Below are positions 1 through 9,148 of a stretch of 64,000 nt of DNA, in pieces (position 1 is the stretch's first letter; each line of letters starts with the position of its first letter). The stretch comes from Micromonospora sp. WMMD1128 (GTDB taxonomy: Bacteria; Actinomycetota; Actinomycetes; Mycobacteriales; Micromonosporaceae), in contig NZ_CP114902.1 in the NCBI RefSeq assembly GCF_027497235.1, positions 1,687,501 through 1,751,500 of the forward strand, read 5' to 3'. The position numbers and the translations under genes were made by a program. Under the pieces are notes generated by a model, which was not told the DNA's origin, searched no databases, and saw only the letters and a program-made list of their open reading frames with translations.

Positions 1-420
1 CTTGATGAAGAGGTTCGGCCGGTCCACGAGCCACCACAGCGCCTTGGCCTCGGCGGCGGTCTTCTCCGCGTCGTGCGCCGACCGCGGGTCCACCTCGATC
101 GAGACCCGGCCGTCCACCCCGGCGCTGGCGTCGTACGAGGGACGCATCACGTCGCACGCCCACCGCACGTCGTACGTGGTGAGCATGCGCACCGCCTCCT
201 CGACGTCCACGTCGCGGGTGGCGAGGTCACGGAGCTGCCAGTCGTACTCGTCGGCGTCGCTCAGCGCCTTGGCGAAGATCGTCGGGTTGGTGGTCACCCC
301 GGCCACGTGGCTCTCCCGGCGCAGCTTGTCCAGCCCGCCGGAGGTCAGTCGCACCCGGGAAAGATCGTCGAGCCAGATCGCCACCCCGGCGCTCTGGAGC
401 TCGCTCAGCCTGTCCGTCAT
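1..420 (-). CDS. tal: transaldolase, N-terminal part (runs off the left edge)
   Basis: The visible 140 residues begin [20 protein letters not shown] and include [13 protein letters not shown], the N-terminal signature of the transaldolase family, with VSIEVDPR further on. The enzyme transfers a dihydroxyacetone unit between sugar phosphates in the non-oxidative pentose phosphate pathway in the cytoplasm. The start is the ATG at 418-420, which lies 15 nt after the stop of the transketolase gene on the same strand, so the two are almost certainly one operon. The Schiff-base lysine region lies beyond the window edge and cannot be checked. Confidence 0.95.
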   Translation of the reverse strand, partial: MTDRLSELQSAGVAIWLDDLSRVRLTSGGLDKLRRESHVAGVTTNPTIFAKALSDADEYDWQLRDLATRDVDVEEAVRMLTTYDVRWACDVMRPSYDASAGVDGRVSIEVDPRSAHDAEKTAAEAKALWWLVDRPNLFIK

Positions 421-435
421 GCCGTCACGCTCCCC

Positions 436-2574
436 TCAGTTGCCGGTCGTGAAACCGGTGATGTCGCCCACCCGGGTCAGCGCCGCGTGCGCGGCGGCCA
501 CGATCCGGTCGGGGGTGAACCCGAACTGCTCGAAGAGCACGGTGTAGGGCGCGCTCGCGCCGTAGTGCTCGATGCTCACGCACTCGCCGCTGTCGCCGAC
601 GATCGCCCGCCACGACATCGCGATGCCCGCCTCCACGCTCACCCGTGCCTTTACCCCGCGCGGCAGGACCGACTCCCGGTACGCCTCGTCCTGCGCGAAG
701 AACCATTCCTGGCACGGCATGGACACCACCCGGGTGGGGGTGCCGTCGGCCTCCAGCCGCTCCCGGGCGGTGAGGCAGAGCTGCACCTCCGAACCGGTGC
801 CGACCAGGATCACCTGCGGCTTGCCGTTCGACGCCTCGGCCAGCACGTACCCGCCCCTGGCGGTGCCCTCGGCGGACCCGAACTCGGTGCGGTCGACAGT
901 CGGCAGCGCCTGCCGGCTCAGCGCCAGCGCGGTCGGCCGGTCGGTGTGCTCCAGCGCCTGCCGCCACGCCCACGCCGTCTCGTTGGCGTCGGCCGGGCGG
1001 ACCACGTCCAGGCCGGGGATGGCCCGCAGCGCGCTCAGGTGCTCGATCGGCTGGTGGGTCGGGCCGTCCTCGCCGAGGCCGATCGAGTCGTGCGTCCAGA
1101 CATAGGTCACCGGCAGCTTCATCAGCGCGGCGAGCCGCACCGACGGGCGCATGTAGTCGCTGAACACGAGGAACGTGCCGCCGTAGGGGCGGGTGCCGCC
1201 GTGCAGCGCGATGCCGTTGAGGATCGCCCCCATGCCGTGCTCGCGGATGCCGAAGTGCAGCGTGCGGCCGTACTCGTCGCCCGGGAAGTCCTTGGTGGCG
1301 TGCCCGGCCGGGACGAACGACGGCTCGCCCTTCATGGTGGTGTTGTTGCTCTCGGCCAGGTCGGCCGAGCCGCCCCACAGCTCCGGCAGCACCGGGGCGA
1401 GCGCCTCCAGGACCTTGCCGGAGGCGGCCCGGGTGGCGACACCCTTGGCGTCCGCCGGGAAGTCGGGCAGCGCGTCGGTCCAGCCGGTCGGCAGGGTACG
1501 GGTGGCCATCCGGTCCCACAGCGCCTTGCGCTCCGGGTTGGCCTGCGCCCAGGCGTCGAACCGGGTGGTCCACTCGGCCTGCGCCTGCGCGCCGCGCTCG
1601 ACCACCTGGCGGGCGTGCTTGAGCACCTCCTCGTCGACCTCGAAGGTGCGCTGCGGGTCGAAGCCGAGGACCTCCTTGGTGGCCTTGACCTCGTCCGCGC
1701 CGAGCGCGGAGCCGTGGATCTTGCCGGTGTTCTGCTTGTTCGGCGCGGGCCAGCCGATGATGGTGCGCAGCGCGATGAACGACGGCTTGCCGGTCTCCGC
1801 CTTGGCGGCCAGCAGCGCCTGGTAGAGCGCCTCCACGTCCTCGTGGTAGTCGCCCTGGTCGGCGTCGCCGCTGCGCCAGTCGACGGTCTGCACGTGCCAG
1901 CCGTACGCCTCGTAGCGGGCCGCCACGTCCTCGCTCTTGGCGATCCGGGTGTCGTCCTCGATCGAGATCTCGTTGTCGTCGTAGATCACGCAGAGGTTGC
2001 CGAGCTGCTGGTGGCCGGCGAGCGCGCTGACCTCGTGGGTGATGCCCTCCTCGATGTCACCGTCGGAGGCGATGCACCAGATGTCGTGCCGGAACGGCGA
2101 GTCGTCGCGGTCCGGCTCGGGGTCGAACAGGCCCCGCTCGCGGCGCGCCGCCATGGCGAAGCCCACCGCGTTGCCCAGGCCCTGACCGAGCGGGCCGGTG
2201 GTGGTCTCCACCCCCGGGGTGTGGCCGTGCTCCGGGTGGCCCGGGGTGAGCGAGCCCCACTGGCGCAGCGCCTTGAGGTCGTCCAGGGCCAGCGGGTAGC
2301 CGGAGAGGAAGAGCTGGATGTAGAGCGTCAGGCTGGAGTGCCCGGCGGACAGCACGAACCGGTCTCGACCGGGCCAGTTCGGGTCGGTCGGATTGTGCCG
2401 CATGACCCGGTTGAAGAGCAGGTACGCCGCCGGGGCGAGGCTCATCGCCGTACCCGGGTGGCCGTTGCCGGATTTCTCCACGGCGTCCATGGCCAGCACC
2501 CGGACCGTGTCGACGGCCCTGCGGTCGAGGTCGGACCAGTTGAGAGCGGGAAGCTCGGGACGTTTCGCAGCCAC
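436..2574 (-). CDS. tkt: transketolase
   Basis: This 712-residue thiamine-diphosphate enzyme moves two-carbon units between sugar phosphates in the pentose phosphate pathway. The N-terminal half shows GNGHPGTAMSLAP, GHPEHGHTPGVE and the cofactor-binding stretch SDGDIEEGITHEVS. The middle domain carries GIREHGMGAILNG and the C-terminal domain ends near FTTGN. Length is normal for the family. I chose the GTG at 2572-2574 because GAGGAG sits 8 nt upstream; an ATG twelve codons further upstream lacks such a site. The gene precedes tal with a 15-nt gap. Confidence 0.96.
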   Translation of the reverse strand: MAAKRPELPALNWSDLDRRAVDTVRVLAMDAVEKSGNGHPGTAMSLAPAAYLLFNRVMRHNPTDPNWPGRDRFVLSAGHSSLTLYIQLFLSGYPLALDDLKALRQWGSLTPGHPEHGHTPGVETTTGPLGQGLGNAVGFAMAARRERGLFDPEPDRDDSPFRHDIWCIASDGDIEEGITHEVSALAGHQQLGNLCVIYDDNEISIEDDTRIAKSEDVAARYEAYGWHVQTVDWRSGDADQGDYHEDVEALYQALLAAKAETGKPSFIALRTIIGWPAPNKQNTGKIHGSALGADEVKATKEVLGFDPQRTFEVDEEVLKHARQVVERGAQAQAEWTTRFDAWAQANPERKALWDRMATRTLPTGWTDALPDFPADAKGVATRAASGKVLEALAPVLPELWGGSADLAESNNTTMKGEPSFVPAGHATKDFPGDEYGRTLHFGIREHGMGAILNGIALHGGTRPYGGTFLVFSDYMRPSVRLAALMKLPVTYVWTHDSIGLGEDGPTHQPIEHLSALRAIPGLDVVRPADANETAWAWRQALEHTDRPTALALSRQALPTVDRTEFGSAEGTARGGYVLAEASNGKPQVILVGTGSEVQLCLTARERLEADGTPTRVVSMPCQEWFFAQDEAYRESVLPRGVKARVSVEAGIAMSWRAIVGDSGECVSIEHYGASAPYTVLFEQFGFTPDRIVAAAHAALTRVGDITGFTTGN

Positions 2575-2834
2575 GTTGTGTGCTCCTCGGCAGATGGGCG
2601 GAACCCTCACTGATGACCCTATCGAGCGACGCTAAACGTCCGCCCGGGGATCTCGGCATGCTGACTTCTACGTGTCCCGCCCGGCCGGGCGTTCAACCAC
2701 CGGTGTGACGGCCCGCACCGTTGCCGGGTCCGCGGGGCAGCCAAAACGACGACGCGTAGGGTGTGGGGCGGTGTGTGGACCCGGCCCGGGTCCGGCCGCC
2801 GAACTCCCCTGCCGACGCCGGAAGGTGGCAATCC

Positions 2835-3794
2835 GTGAGCATGATCACCGAGCGCCCGGTCAGCAACCCTGCCGGGACGCCGCCGGTGGGCACGGTGACG
2901 GCGGCGCCGGCGACCGGCCGGCGGGACGTGCGAGCCGTGGTGGCCGCGTACGTGGCGCTCACCAAGCCGCGGATCGTGGAGCTGCTGCTGGTCACCACCG
3001 TGCCGGCGATGATGCTCGCGGACGGCGGCATGCCGTCGCTGTGGCTGGTGGCCGTGGTGCTTGTCGGCGGCTCGCTCGCGGCCGGCGCGGCAAGCGTGCT
3101 CAACTGCTACATCGACCGCGACATCGACCAGTTGATGCGGCGCACCAAGCGCCGGCCGCTGCCCGCGCACACCGTGTCGCCCCGCAGCGCGCTCGTCTTC
3201 GGGCTGGTCCTGGCGGTGGTGTCGGTGGCGCTGATGGCGGCCACCACCAACTGGCTGGCGGCCGGGCTGACGCTCGCCGCGATCGCCTACTACGACCTGG
3301 TCTACACGCTCTGGTTGAAGCGGACCACGGCCGCCAACACGTTCTGGGGCGGTGTCTGCGGGGCCGCGCCGGTGCTGATCGGCTGGGCCGCGGTGACCGG
3401 CTCGCTGTCGCCGGCGGCGTGGGGCCTGTTCGCGGTGGTGTTCTTCTGGCAGATGCCGCACTTCTACGCGCTGGCCATCAAATACAAGGACGACTACGCG
3501 CGGGCCGGCATCCCGATGCTGCCGGTGGTCGCCTCGGTCCGGCGGGTCAACGCGGAGATCATCGCGTTCTCCTGGCTGACGCTGCTCTCCTCGCTGGCGG
3601 TCTGGCCGCTCGGGATGAGCCCGCTCTACGGGGTGACGGCGCTCGTCGTCGGCGGTGTCTTCGTGGTCGAGGCGCACAAGTTGTGCCGGCGCGCGGCCCG
3701 TGGCGAGGCGGTCAAACCGATGCGGCTGTTCCACTGGTCCACCACCTACCTCACCATCCTGTTCGCCGCCGTCGCCCTCGACGCGCTGGTCTGA
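2835..3794 (+). CDS. ctaB: protoheme IX farnesyltransferase (heme O synthase)
   Basis: This 319-residue UbiA-family integral membrane prenyltransferase adds a farnesyl group to heme b to make heme O, the precursor of heme A for cytochrome c oxidase. The polyprenyl-diphosphate motif [20 protein letters not shown] and the second loop [14 protein letters not shown] are intact, and several hydrophobic segments follow. The GTG at 2835 is preferred over the ATG two codons later because GGAAGG ends 9 nt before it. Heme A synthase, the next enzyme of the pathway, is encoded at 7350-8294 on the other strand. Confidence 0.95.
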   Translation: MSMITERPVSNPAGTPPVGTVTAAPATGRRDVRAVVAAYVALTKPRIVELLLVTTVPAMMLADGGMPSLWLVAVVLVGGSLAAGAASVLNCYIDRDIDQLMRRTKRRPLPAHTVSPRSALVFGLVLAVVSVALMAATTNWLAAGLTLAAIAYYDLVYTLWLKRTTAANTFWGGVCGAAPVLIGWAAVTGSLSPAAWGLFAVVFFWQMPHFYALAIKYKDDYARAGIPMLPVVASVRRVNAEIIAFSWLTLLSSLAVWPLGMSPLYGVTALVVGGVFVVEAHKLCRRAARGEAVKPMRLFHWSTTYLTILFAAVALDALV

Positions 3795-4010
3795 TCCGCC
3801 CCACGCGCGGTTCATCAGAAGTTCTTTCGGAAACCATCCGGGGGATCAAAGGGACAGAGTGTGACGATATTGGCCGCCCGTTTCGCCCAGACTTAACGGA
3901 TAAATCCAGGCTAATTGCCTGTGGTTCGGCTTAAACCGACGGGTAATTGGTATCACATTCAGTTCACTGTTCTCGCACATCCGGGTGGAAGTCTGCTTAG
4001 GCTTCGCGTC
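3795..4010. other. relatively AT-rich intergenic stretch with a likely leaderless promoter
   Basis: The stretch is noticeably less GC-rich than its surroundings. A TAGGCT box at 3998-4003 lies 7 nt before the ATG at 4011, the spacing expected of a leaderless actinobacterial promoter. No terminator hairpin for ctaB was recognised by eye. Confidence 0.45.
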
Positions 4011-4343
4011 ATGGCAGATGGTTCCGATACGACGCTGACGGCTGATCAGACCCCTGAGCAGGCCTCCAACGGCCTGGTCGCGGGCATCAAGTCGTTCGCC
4101 GAAGGGCACGGTGGCGCAAAGGCGGTCATCGAGTACGTCGGCAAGCGCGGTGCACGAATCGTCCTCGTGGGTTCCGACGGGGCATGGGCCGACCAGTTCG
4201 CCGGCGACACCGACGTCGCGCGGCAGGCCTGCGCCACGGCCGGGGTCGACGTCGAAAACGCTTGGGAGCGTGAACTGATGGACCAGATGCGTCCGAGCAA
4301 CGACCTGTGGCGGTCGATGGCCCGGCGCACGATGGCCCGCTGA
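4011..4343 (+). CDS. small conserved-looking protein of unknown function
   Basis: I do not recognise this 110-residue soluble protein. It has no signal peptide or membrane segment, a slightly acidic N-terminus (MADGSDTTLTADQ), an alpha/beta-looking centre (AVIEYVGKRGARIVLVGSDG) and a basic C-terminal helix ending RRTMAR. The ATG at 4011 was chosen because TAGGCT stands 7 nt upstream and codons further upstream look non-coding. The ATP-grasp gene begins 13 nt after its stop, so the two are probably cotranscribed. Codon use is typical of real genes here. Confidence 0.75.
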   Translation: MADGSDTTLTADQTPEQASNGLVAGIKSFAEGHGGAKAVIEYVGKRGARIVLVGSDGAWADQFAGDTDVARQACATAGVDVENAWERELMDQMRPSNDLWRSMARRTMAR

Positions 4344-4356
4344 CACACATAACCGC

Positions 4357-5274
4357 ATGACCAACCACCACCAGTCGACCCGGGGGAAACCCCGGGTCGC
4401 TCTCGTCACCTGCGCCGCCCTGCCCGACCTCGACCCGGACGACCGGCTCGTGCTCGGCCCGCTCGCCGCCCGCGGCGTCACCGCGGACATCGCGGTCTGG
4501 GACGACCCGACCGTGGACTGGGCCGCCTACGATCTCGTCGTCCTCCGCTCGCCCTGGGACTATGCGCTGCGCCGGGACGAGTTTGTCGCCTGGGCGCGCA
4601 CCGTCCCGGCCCTGACCAATCCGGCCGACGTGGTCGCCTGGAACACCGACAAGCGCTACCTGGCGGAGTTGTCCGCCGCCGGCGTGCCGACCGTGCCGAC
4701 CGTGTGGATCCGGCCGGGGGAGAGTTGGACGCCGCCCGCCGGCGGCGAGCACGTGCTCAAGCCGGCGGTCAGCGCCGGCAGCCAGGACACCGGGCGCTAC
4801 GACCTGGCCGACCCGGAGCACCGTGAGCTGGCGTCGGCGCACGTGCGGCGGCTCGGTGACGCCGGGCGGGTGACGATGGTCCAGCCCTACCTGGACGCGG
4901 TGGACACCGCCGGCGAGACCGCGCTGCTCTACCTGGCCGGCCCGTCCGGCCTGGCGTTCAGCCACGCGATCCGCAAGGGGCCGATGCTGACCGGCCCGGA
5001 CCTCGGCGGGGCCGCGCTCTACAAGGAGGAGCGCATCGACGCCCGCGCCGCCACCGACGAGCAGCGGGCCGTCGCCGAGAAGGTGCTGGCCGCCGTGCCG
5101 GGCGGCGCCGACCGGCTGCTCTACGCCCGGGTCGACCTGATCCCGGGCCCGGACGGTTCGCCCGTCCTGGTCGAGCTGGAGCTGACCGAGCCGAGCCTGT
5201 TCGTCGGCTACGCCGACGGCGCCCCGGACCGCCTCGCCGACGCCGTGACGACCCACCTGGCACACCGCCGCTGA
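4357..5274 (+). CDS. ATP-grasp family protein
   Basis: The 305-residue product has the layout of a stand-alone ATP-grasp ligase resembling glutathione synthetase or RimK. It starts with an alpha/beta pre-ATP domain (VALVTCAALPDLDPDD, then VVLRSPWDYALRR). The ATP-binding region includes HVLKPAVSAGSQDTGRY and VQPYLDA. The metal-binding end reads YARVDLIPG followed by LVELELTEPSLF. The Asp and Glu pair in these last motifs fits Mg-ATP binding. The substrate cannot be read from sequence. There is no obvious ribosome binding site, consistent with coupling to the gene 13 nt upstream. Confidence 0.82.
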   Translation: MTNHHQSTRGKPRVALVTCAALPDLDPDDRLVLGPLAARGVTADIAVWDDPTVDWAAYDLVVLRSPWDYALRRDEFVAWARTVPALTNPADVVAWNTDKRYLAELSAAGVPTVPTVWIRPGESWTPPAGGEHVLKPAVSAGSQDTGRYDLADPEHRELASAHVRRLGDAGRVTMVQPYLDAVDTAGETALLYLAGPSGLAFSHAIRKGPMLTGPDLGGAALYKEERIDARAATDEQRAVAEKVLAAVPGGADRLLYARVDLIPGPDGSPVLVELELTEPSLFVGYADGAPDRLADAVTTHLAHRR

Positions 5275-5280
5275 CCGGCC

Positions 5281-5330
5281 CCGCTCGGGCCTCGCTCTGC
5301 CTGTCCCGCTCGGGCCTCGCTCTGCCTGTC
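5281..5330. repeat. 25-bp perfect tandem duplication
   Basis: Two exact head-to-tail copies of a 25-bp unit beginning CCGCTCGGGCCTCGCTCTGC lie at 5281-5305 and 5306-5330, directly after the ATP-grasp stop codon. This looks like a recent slippage duplication. Confidence 0.9.
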
Positions 5331-5515
5331 CGCCTCGGCCCGCTCCGGCTCTGACCGGCTCGGTCTGCCGCGCTGGCGTAACCCGCCGCCCCGACCGGCT
5401 TCACCCGCCAGAGCGCCACCCCTCGCGCGATGAGGTCCCGATGGCTGTCCCTACGCGGTCTTCGACCCGTGCGCCCGCCCACCCGCTTGCCGCCTGCGGA
5501 CCGAACGCACCCCTG

Positions 5516-5585
5516 GCGTTCCACCCCCGACGTCCAGAGCCGACGGGTGGAACGCTGCGGGTGTCTGAACGGGCCTGAGACACCC
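5516..5585 (-). terminator. two consecutive hairpins downstream of the beta-helix gene
   Basis: GCGTTCCACCC (5516-5526) pairs perfectly with GGGTGGAACGC (5545-5555). GGGTGTCT (5559-5566) pairs perfectly with AGACACCC (5578-5585). They lie 30-100 nt beyond the stop of the minus-strand gene. There is no U-run, as is usual in these genomes, so the terminator role is inferred. Confidence 0.5.
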
Positions 5586-5614
5586 ACTGAGTCGGGAAGC
5601 GGTGAACGGGAGCC

Positions 5615-7282
5615 TCAGTCCCGGCCGGTGTGGTTGCGTTCCCAGCGACCGCCGATCGGCGGGGTGTCCAGCCGCAGCGCGGCCCGGGACCCGGCGAGAT
5701 CGTTGTCCTCGACCGCGCACGACACGCAACTCCCCGCCTCGGTGATCCAGATGCCGTACTCCTGGGTGTCGGCGTCACGCTGCCAGATCCGGTTGGCCCG
5801 GACGGTGGCGGAGTCGAAGGGTGCCGCGATGGTGATGCCGGCACAGGCCGCCGGCCCGTCCGGCAACTCGTACGCCGAACCGGGCCCGGGGGTGGCCTCG
5901 TTCCAGGCGGTGGCGCCGTCGGGGCGCACCTCGGCCAGGGAGAGCCGGTCGCCGGTGTTGTCGGCGACCACCGCCTCCCGGGTGCCGACCCGGACGACAT
6001 TGCCCCGGTGCCCGCCGGCCGGCCAGTCCGCCGCGCCGTCGGTGACCTCGCGCGGGCCGTAGCGCACCGCGTCGCCGGAACCCCGGTGCGCGGGCGCGGA
6101 CCGGCGTCCGTTGTCGCGGATCCGGTTGCCCACGATCGAGGCGTCAAGCATCGGCCGGTCGATCCGGATGCCGTCCAGCGCGTTCTCCCGGATGTCGTTG
6201 TCCTGGATCACCACGTCCGCGGCGGCGCCGCGGTAGCCGTGGCCGAGGTCGTGCTCGTGGTAGCCGTAACCGCCGTTGCGGCTGATCCGGTTGCCCTGCA
6301 CCGCGTAGGGGCCGGGGGTGTCGCCCATGCTGATCCCGTCGCCGACGTTGCAGTCGATCACGTTGCCGGTGAGCAGCCCGCCGCGTCCGGCGATGCCGGC
6401 GGTGCCGTTGGCCGACACGTCGAAGCCGGCCTCCAGGTTGTTGGTCATGGTGCAGCCGGAGACGATCAGCCCGTCCGCGCCCCAGTCCGAGATGCCGAAC
6501 CGGTTGGCCTGGCTGTGGCAGCCGATGATGCGGATACCGCGCGGCGGCGTCCAGTAGTCCTTCTGCAGTTCCAGGAAGATCCCGTTGGTGCCGTTGCCGA
6601 CGGTGGTGCAGTTGGCGATGGTGAGGCGCTCCACGTCCCCCCAGCCGCCGACGCCGACGCCGATCCCCGCGCCGCCCATCTGCTGGCCGTTGTCCAGCCG
6701 GCCGCAGCCCACCACGACCACACCGTCGATCAGGGTGTCCTGGAGGAAGTCGCAGCCGAGCCCGGTCGCGCCGGTGTGATGGATGTAGAGGTTGCGGAAC
6801 ACGCCCCGCACCACATACTGCAACCCGAGGCCCTTGGCCAGGTAGTCGTAGGCGGTCTGCGCCACCCCGGAGCCGTCGATCTCGAAGTCGGCGAACGTGC
6901 AGTCGGCGATGTGCCGGTCCCGGTCCGCGCCGTGCTGCACGGTGGTCCAGTAGGCCAGCGGCACCGGGTCGGCACGGTTGCCCTCGTTGCTGAGCAGGAA
7001 GCGGGTCGCCGCCGGGCCGGCGCCGATCAGCGAGACCCCGCTGCGCCAGACCGTGCCGGCGTCACGGATGGAGTAGAGGCCCGGCGGGCAGTGGATGACC
7101 CGGGCCCGCCCGTCCGCGTCGTAGCCGGCGCCGAGACGGTCCACCAGCGCGGCCAGTGCCGGCTGGTCGTTCGTCACCCCGTCGCCGGCGAGGCCGTGCT
7201 CGCGGGCGTCGCACCACAGCGGCGCGCCGGCCACCGGGGTGAGCCGCTGCGGGGCGGTGGTGGCAAGGCTCCTGCGCGACAC
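5615..7282 (-). CDS. right-handed parallel beta-helix protein (pectate-lyase-like fold)
   Basis: The 555-residue protein opens with a segment typical of phage-tail and pectate-lyase superfamily proteins (CDAREHGLAGDGVTNDQPAL) and continues with many short beta-helix coils rich in N, G and V. Examples are VIDCNVGDGISMGD, QDNDIRENALDGIRID and VGNRIRDNG. This is the pattern of Pfam beta_helix/NosD-type repeats. Such proteins bind or cleave polysaccharide, but no catalytic set could be assigned. The start is GTG at 7280-7282 with GAGGGGAG upstream. No clear signal peptide is seen, so its location is uncertain. Confidence 0.85.
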   Translation of the reverse strand: MSRRSLATTAPQRLTPVAGAPLWCDAREHGLAGDGVTNDQPALAALVDRLGAGYDADGRARVIHCPPGLYSIRDAGTVWRSGVSLIGAGPAATRFLLSNEGNRADPVPLAYWTTVQHGADRDRHIADCTFADFEIDGSGVAQTAYDYLAKGLGLQYVVRGVFRNLYIHHTGATGLGCDFLQDTLIDGVVVVGCGRLDNGQQMGGAGIGVGVGGWGDVERLTIANCTTVGNGTNGIFLELQKDYWTPPRGIRIIGCHSQANRFGISDWGADGLIVSGCTMTNNLEAGFDVSANGTAGIAGRGGLLTGNVIDCNVGDGISMGDTPGPYAVQGNRISRNGGYGYHEHDLGHGYRGAAADVVIQDNDIRENALDGIRIDRPMLDASIVGNRIRDNGRRSAPAHRGSGDAVRYGPREVTDGAADWPAGGHRGNVVRVGTREAVVADNTGDRLSLAEVRPDGATAWNEATPGPGSAYELPDGPAACAGITIAAPFDSATVRANRIWQRDADTQEYGIWITEAGSCVSCAVEDNDLAGSRAALRLDTPPIGGRWERNHTGRD

Positions 7283-7349
7283 CGGCGGCTCCCCTCGGGC
7301 GTGCGGTCCGTGGCCGCTTTCCCGTTTCCGCCCGGTGGTAACGCCCGAC

Positions 7350-8294
7350 TCAGGCGGTGGCGCCGACCGGTTCGGCGAGGGGCGTGGCAGGTGCCGGCGG
7401 CGTGTCCGGGAGCCGTTCCCGGGTGCTCCAGAGCACGCCCAGCGTGGCCAGCAGCACCAGGCAGGAGCCGAGCATGTGCGCGGCGACCAGCGCCGCCGGC
7501 AGGTGGGTGAAGTACTGCACGAAGCCGATCAGGCCCTGGCCCGACTCGACCGCGAGCAGCACCCCGGCGGCCCGGGCGGCACGTTGCGCGCCGACCGCGC
7601 GGAACGCGAAGAACAGCGCCACCGAGAGGCCGATCAGCAGGAAGACGCCGTCCGCGTGGACCTGGGAGATCGCCTCCGGGTCCAGGCCGTTGCGGGCCGC
7701 GCCGTGGTCGCCGGCGTGCGGGCCGCTGCCGGTCACCCAGGTGCCGACCACGAGCACGGCCGTGGTGACCACGGCGGTGATCCAGGCGAGGGTACGCAGC
7801 GGCGCCGGCACGGTCGGGGTCACCGGCCCGTCCGGCTCGCCGGTGCGCCGCCAGAGCGCGTACGCGGCGGCGATCACCGCCATCGAGGCGAGGAAGTGCA
7901 GCCCGACCACCCACGGGTTGAGGTTGGTGAGCACGGTGATCCCGCCGACGACCGCCTGGGCCGGGATGCCGAGCAGCACGCCCACGGCCAGCGGCAGCAG
8001 CCCCCGGCGGCGCGGGCGTTGGGCCAGCACGGCAAGCACCACGGCGAGCGCGATGATTCCCACCGCGAACGTCAGCAGCCGGTTGCCGAACTCGATCACA
8101 CCGTGCACGCCCATCTCGGACGTGGTGGTGTAGGACTCGTCGGTGCACCGGGGCCAGGTGGGGCAGCCGAGGCCGGACGCGGTGAGCCGGACGCCCCCGC
8201 CGGTGACCACGATCGCCACGTTCGCGATGATCGAGGTGTACGCGAGCCGACGCAGCAGCGTGGGGGAGACCGGGAACCGGACGGAACGCTTCAC
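7350..8294 (-). CDS. ctaA: heme A synthase (COX15/CtaA family)
   Basis: The 314-residue polytopic membrane protein converts heme O to heme A. It shows the family pattern VTGGGVRLTASGLGCPTWP near the N-terminus, then HGVIEFGNRLLTF, GLHFLASM, a second QVHADGVF and AAHMLGSCLVL, giving the paired histidines that ligate heme in the two four-helix halves. I prefer the GTG at 8292-8294, with AGGA 8 nt upstream, to an ATG six codons earlier that lacks one. It is transcribed away from sufR and complements ctaB at 2.8 kb. Confidence 0.93.
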   Translation of the reverse strand: MKRSVRFPVSPTLLRRLAYTSIIANVAIVVTGGGVRLTASGLGCPTWPRCTDESYTTTSEMGVHGVIEFGNRLLTFAVGIIALAVVLAVLAQRPRRRGLLPLAVGVLLGIPAQAVVGGITVLTNLNPWVVGLHFLASMAVIAAAYALWRRTGEPDGPVTPTVPAPLRTLAWITAVVTTAVLVVGTWVTGSGPHAGDHGAARNGLDPEAISQVHADGVFLLIGLSVALFFAFRAVGAQRAARAAGVLLAVESGQGLIGFVQYFTHLPAALVAAHMLGSCLVLLATLGVLWSTRERLPDTPPAPATPLAEPVGATA

Positions 8295-8392
8295 CCCGCG
8301 AATCCTACGCATCGTAGTTGATCCCGATCGGGTGACTCCGCCGCTCCGGTGGTCGGGATCACCGGACCCCGGGTTTGCGGGCCTCGCGCGAA

Positions 8393-8400
8393 TTACGTAA
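8393..8400. promoter_or_regulatory. small palindrome upstream of sufR
   Basis: TTACGTAA lies 10 nt before the sufR start in the sufR/ctaA divergent gap. It is short, but it sits where an autoregulatory site would be expected. The assignment as an operator is a guess. Confidence 0.25.
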
Positions 8401-8410
8401 CGTTGCCGTT

Positions 8411-9148
8411 GTGAAAAACGTGGCAGCGCTGTCCGGAGGGCCGGTGACCAGCACGGTCGCCGGTGCGACGGTGCCTGCCGACCCGCCGACCCGGGACCGG
8501 GTCACCCAGCTGCTGCTGGAGCGGGGCGCGACCACCGCCGCGCAGCTCGGCTCGGCGCTCGGCCTCAGCCCGGCGGCGATCCGCCGGCACCTCGACGCGA
8601 TGCTCGCCGACGGTGACGTGGTCGCCCGCGAGCAGGTGGTGCGGGGCAGCCGGGGGCGGGGCCGGCCGGCCAAGGTCTTCGTGCTGACCGAGGCGGCGCG
8701 GGTGCGCTGCGGCACCCACCACTACGACAACATGGCCACCGCCGCGCTCCGGTGGATCGCCCGCACCGGCGGCGACGAGGCGGTCGCGGAGTTCGCGGCC
8801 GACCAGGTCGCCGCGCTTGAGGCGCGCTGCCGGTCCGCCATGGAGGACGCCGGTGACGCCCCGCTCGCGCGGGCCGAGGCGCTCGCCGGCGCGCTGACCG
8901 CCGAGGGCTACGCTGCCAACGCGTCCACGATCGCCTCCGGCGGCCAGCTCTGCCAGCACCACTGCCCGGTGGCGCACGTGGCCGCCGAGTTTCCCCAGCT
9001 GTGCGAGGCCGAGACCGCGGTGATCTCCCGTCTGGTCGGCACCCACGTGCAGCGCCTGGCCACCATCGCGCACGGCGACGGCGTGTGCACCACGCACATT
9101 CCCGCCCAGTCCGGTTCCACCGTCACCACTGTGAGGACAGATAGATGA
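8411..9148 (+). CDS. sufR: SufR-type iron-sulfur cluster responsive repressor
   Basis: The 245-residue protein has an N-terminal winged helix-turn-helix ([20 protein letters not shown], then [19 protein letters not shown]). A C-terminal cysteine cluster, [18 protein letters not shown] followed by PQLCEAE, matches the iron-sulfur ligand region of SufR. Family members repress the suf operon when cluster supply is sufficient. The GTG at 8411 is the most plausible start, but no ribosome binding site is visible, and GTG at 8420 or 8444 is possible. Its TGA overlaps the sufB ATG by four bases, so it heads the operon. Confidence 0.9.
   Translation: MKNVAALSGGPVTSTVAGATVPADPPTRDRVTQLLLERGATTAAQLGSALGLSPAAIRRHLDAMLADGDVVAREQVVRGSRGRGRPAKVFVLTEAARVRCGTHHYDNMATAALRWIARTGGDEAVAEFAADQVAALEARCRSAMEDAGDAPLARAEALAGALTAEGYAANASTIASGGQLCQHHCPVAHVAAEFPQLCEAETAVISRLVGTHVQRLATIAHGDGVCTTHIPAQSGSTVTTVRTDR

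Larger units (their letters stand above)
5275..5614. other. 340-bp gap between convergent genes, with tandem repeat and hairpins
   Basis: No convincing gene is present. The gap contains a perfect 25-bp tandem duplication and two inverted repeats near the end of the minus-strand beta-helix gene, listed separately. The remainder shows nothing recognisable. Confidence 0.6.

Noticed and set aside
73..2613. 846-codon open frame on the plus strand opposite transketolase
   Set aside because: Its product is Arg/Val/Gly/His-rich with no recognisable motif, and it is the mirror of a gene with strong third-position GC bias. Such antisense frames are expected in very GC-rich coding DNA.
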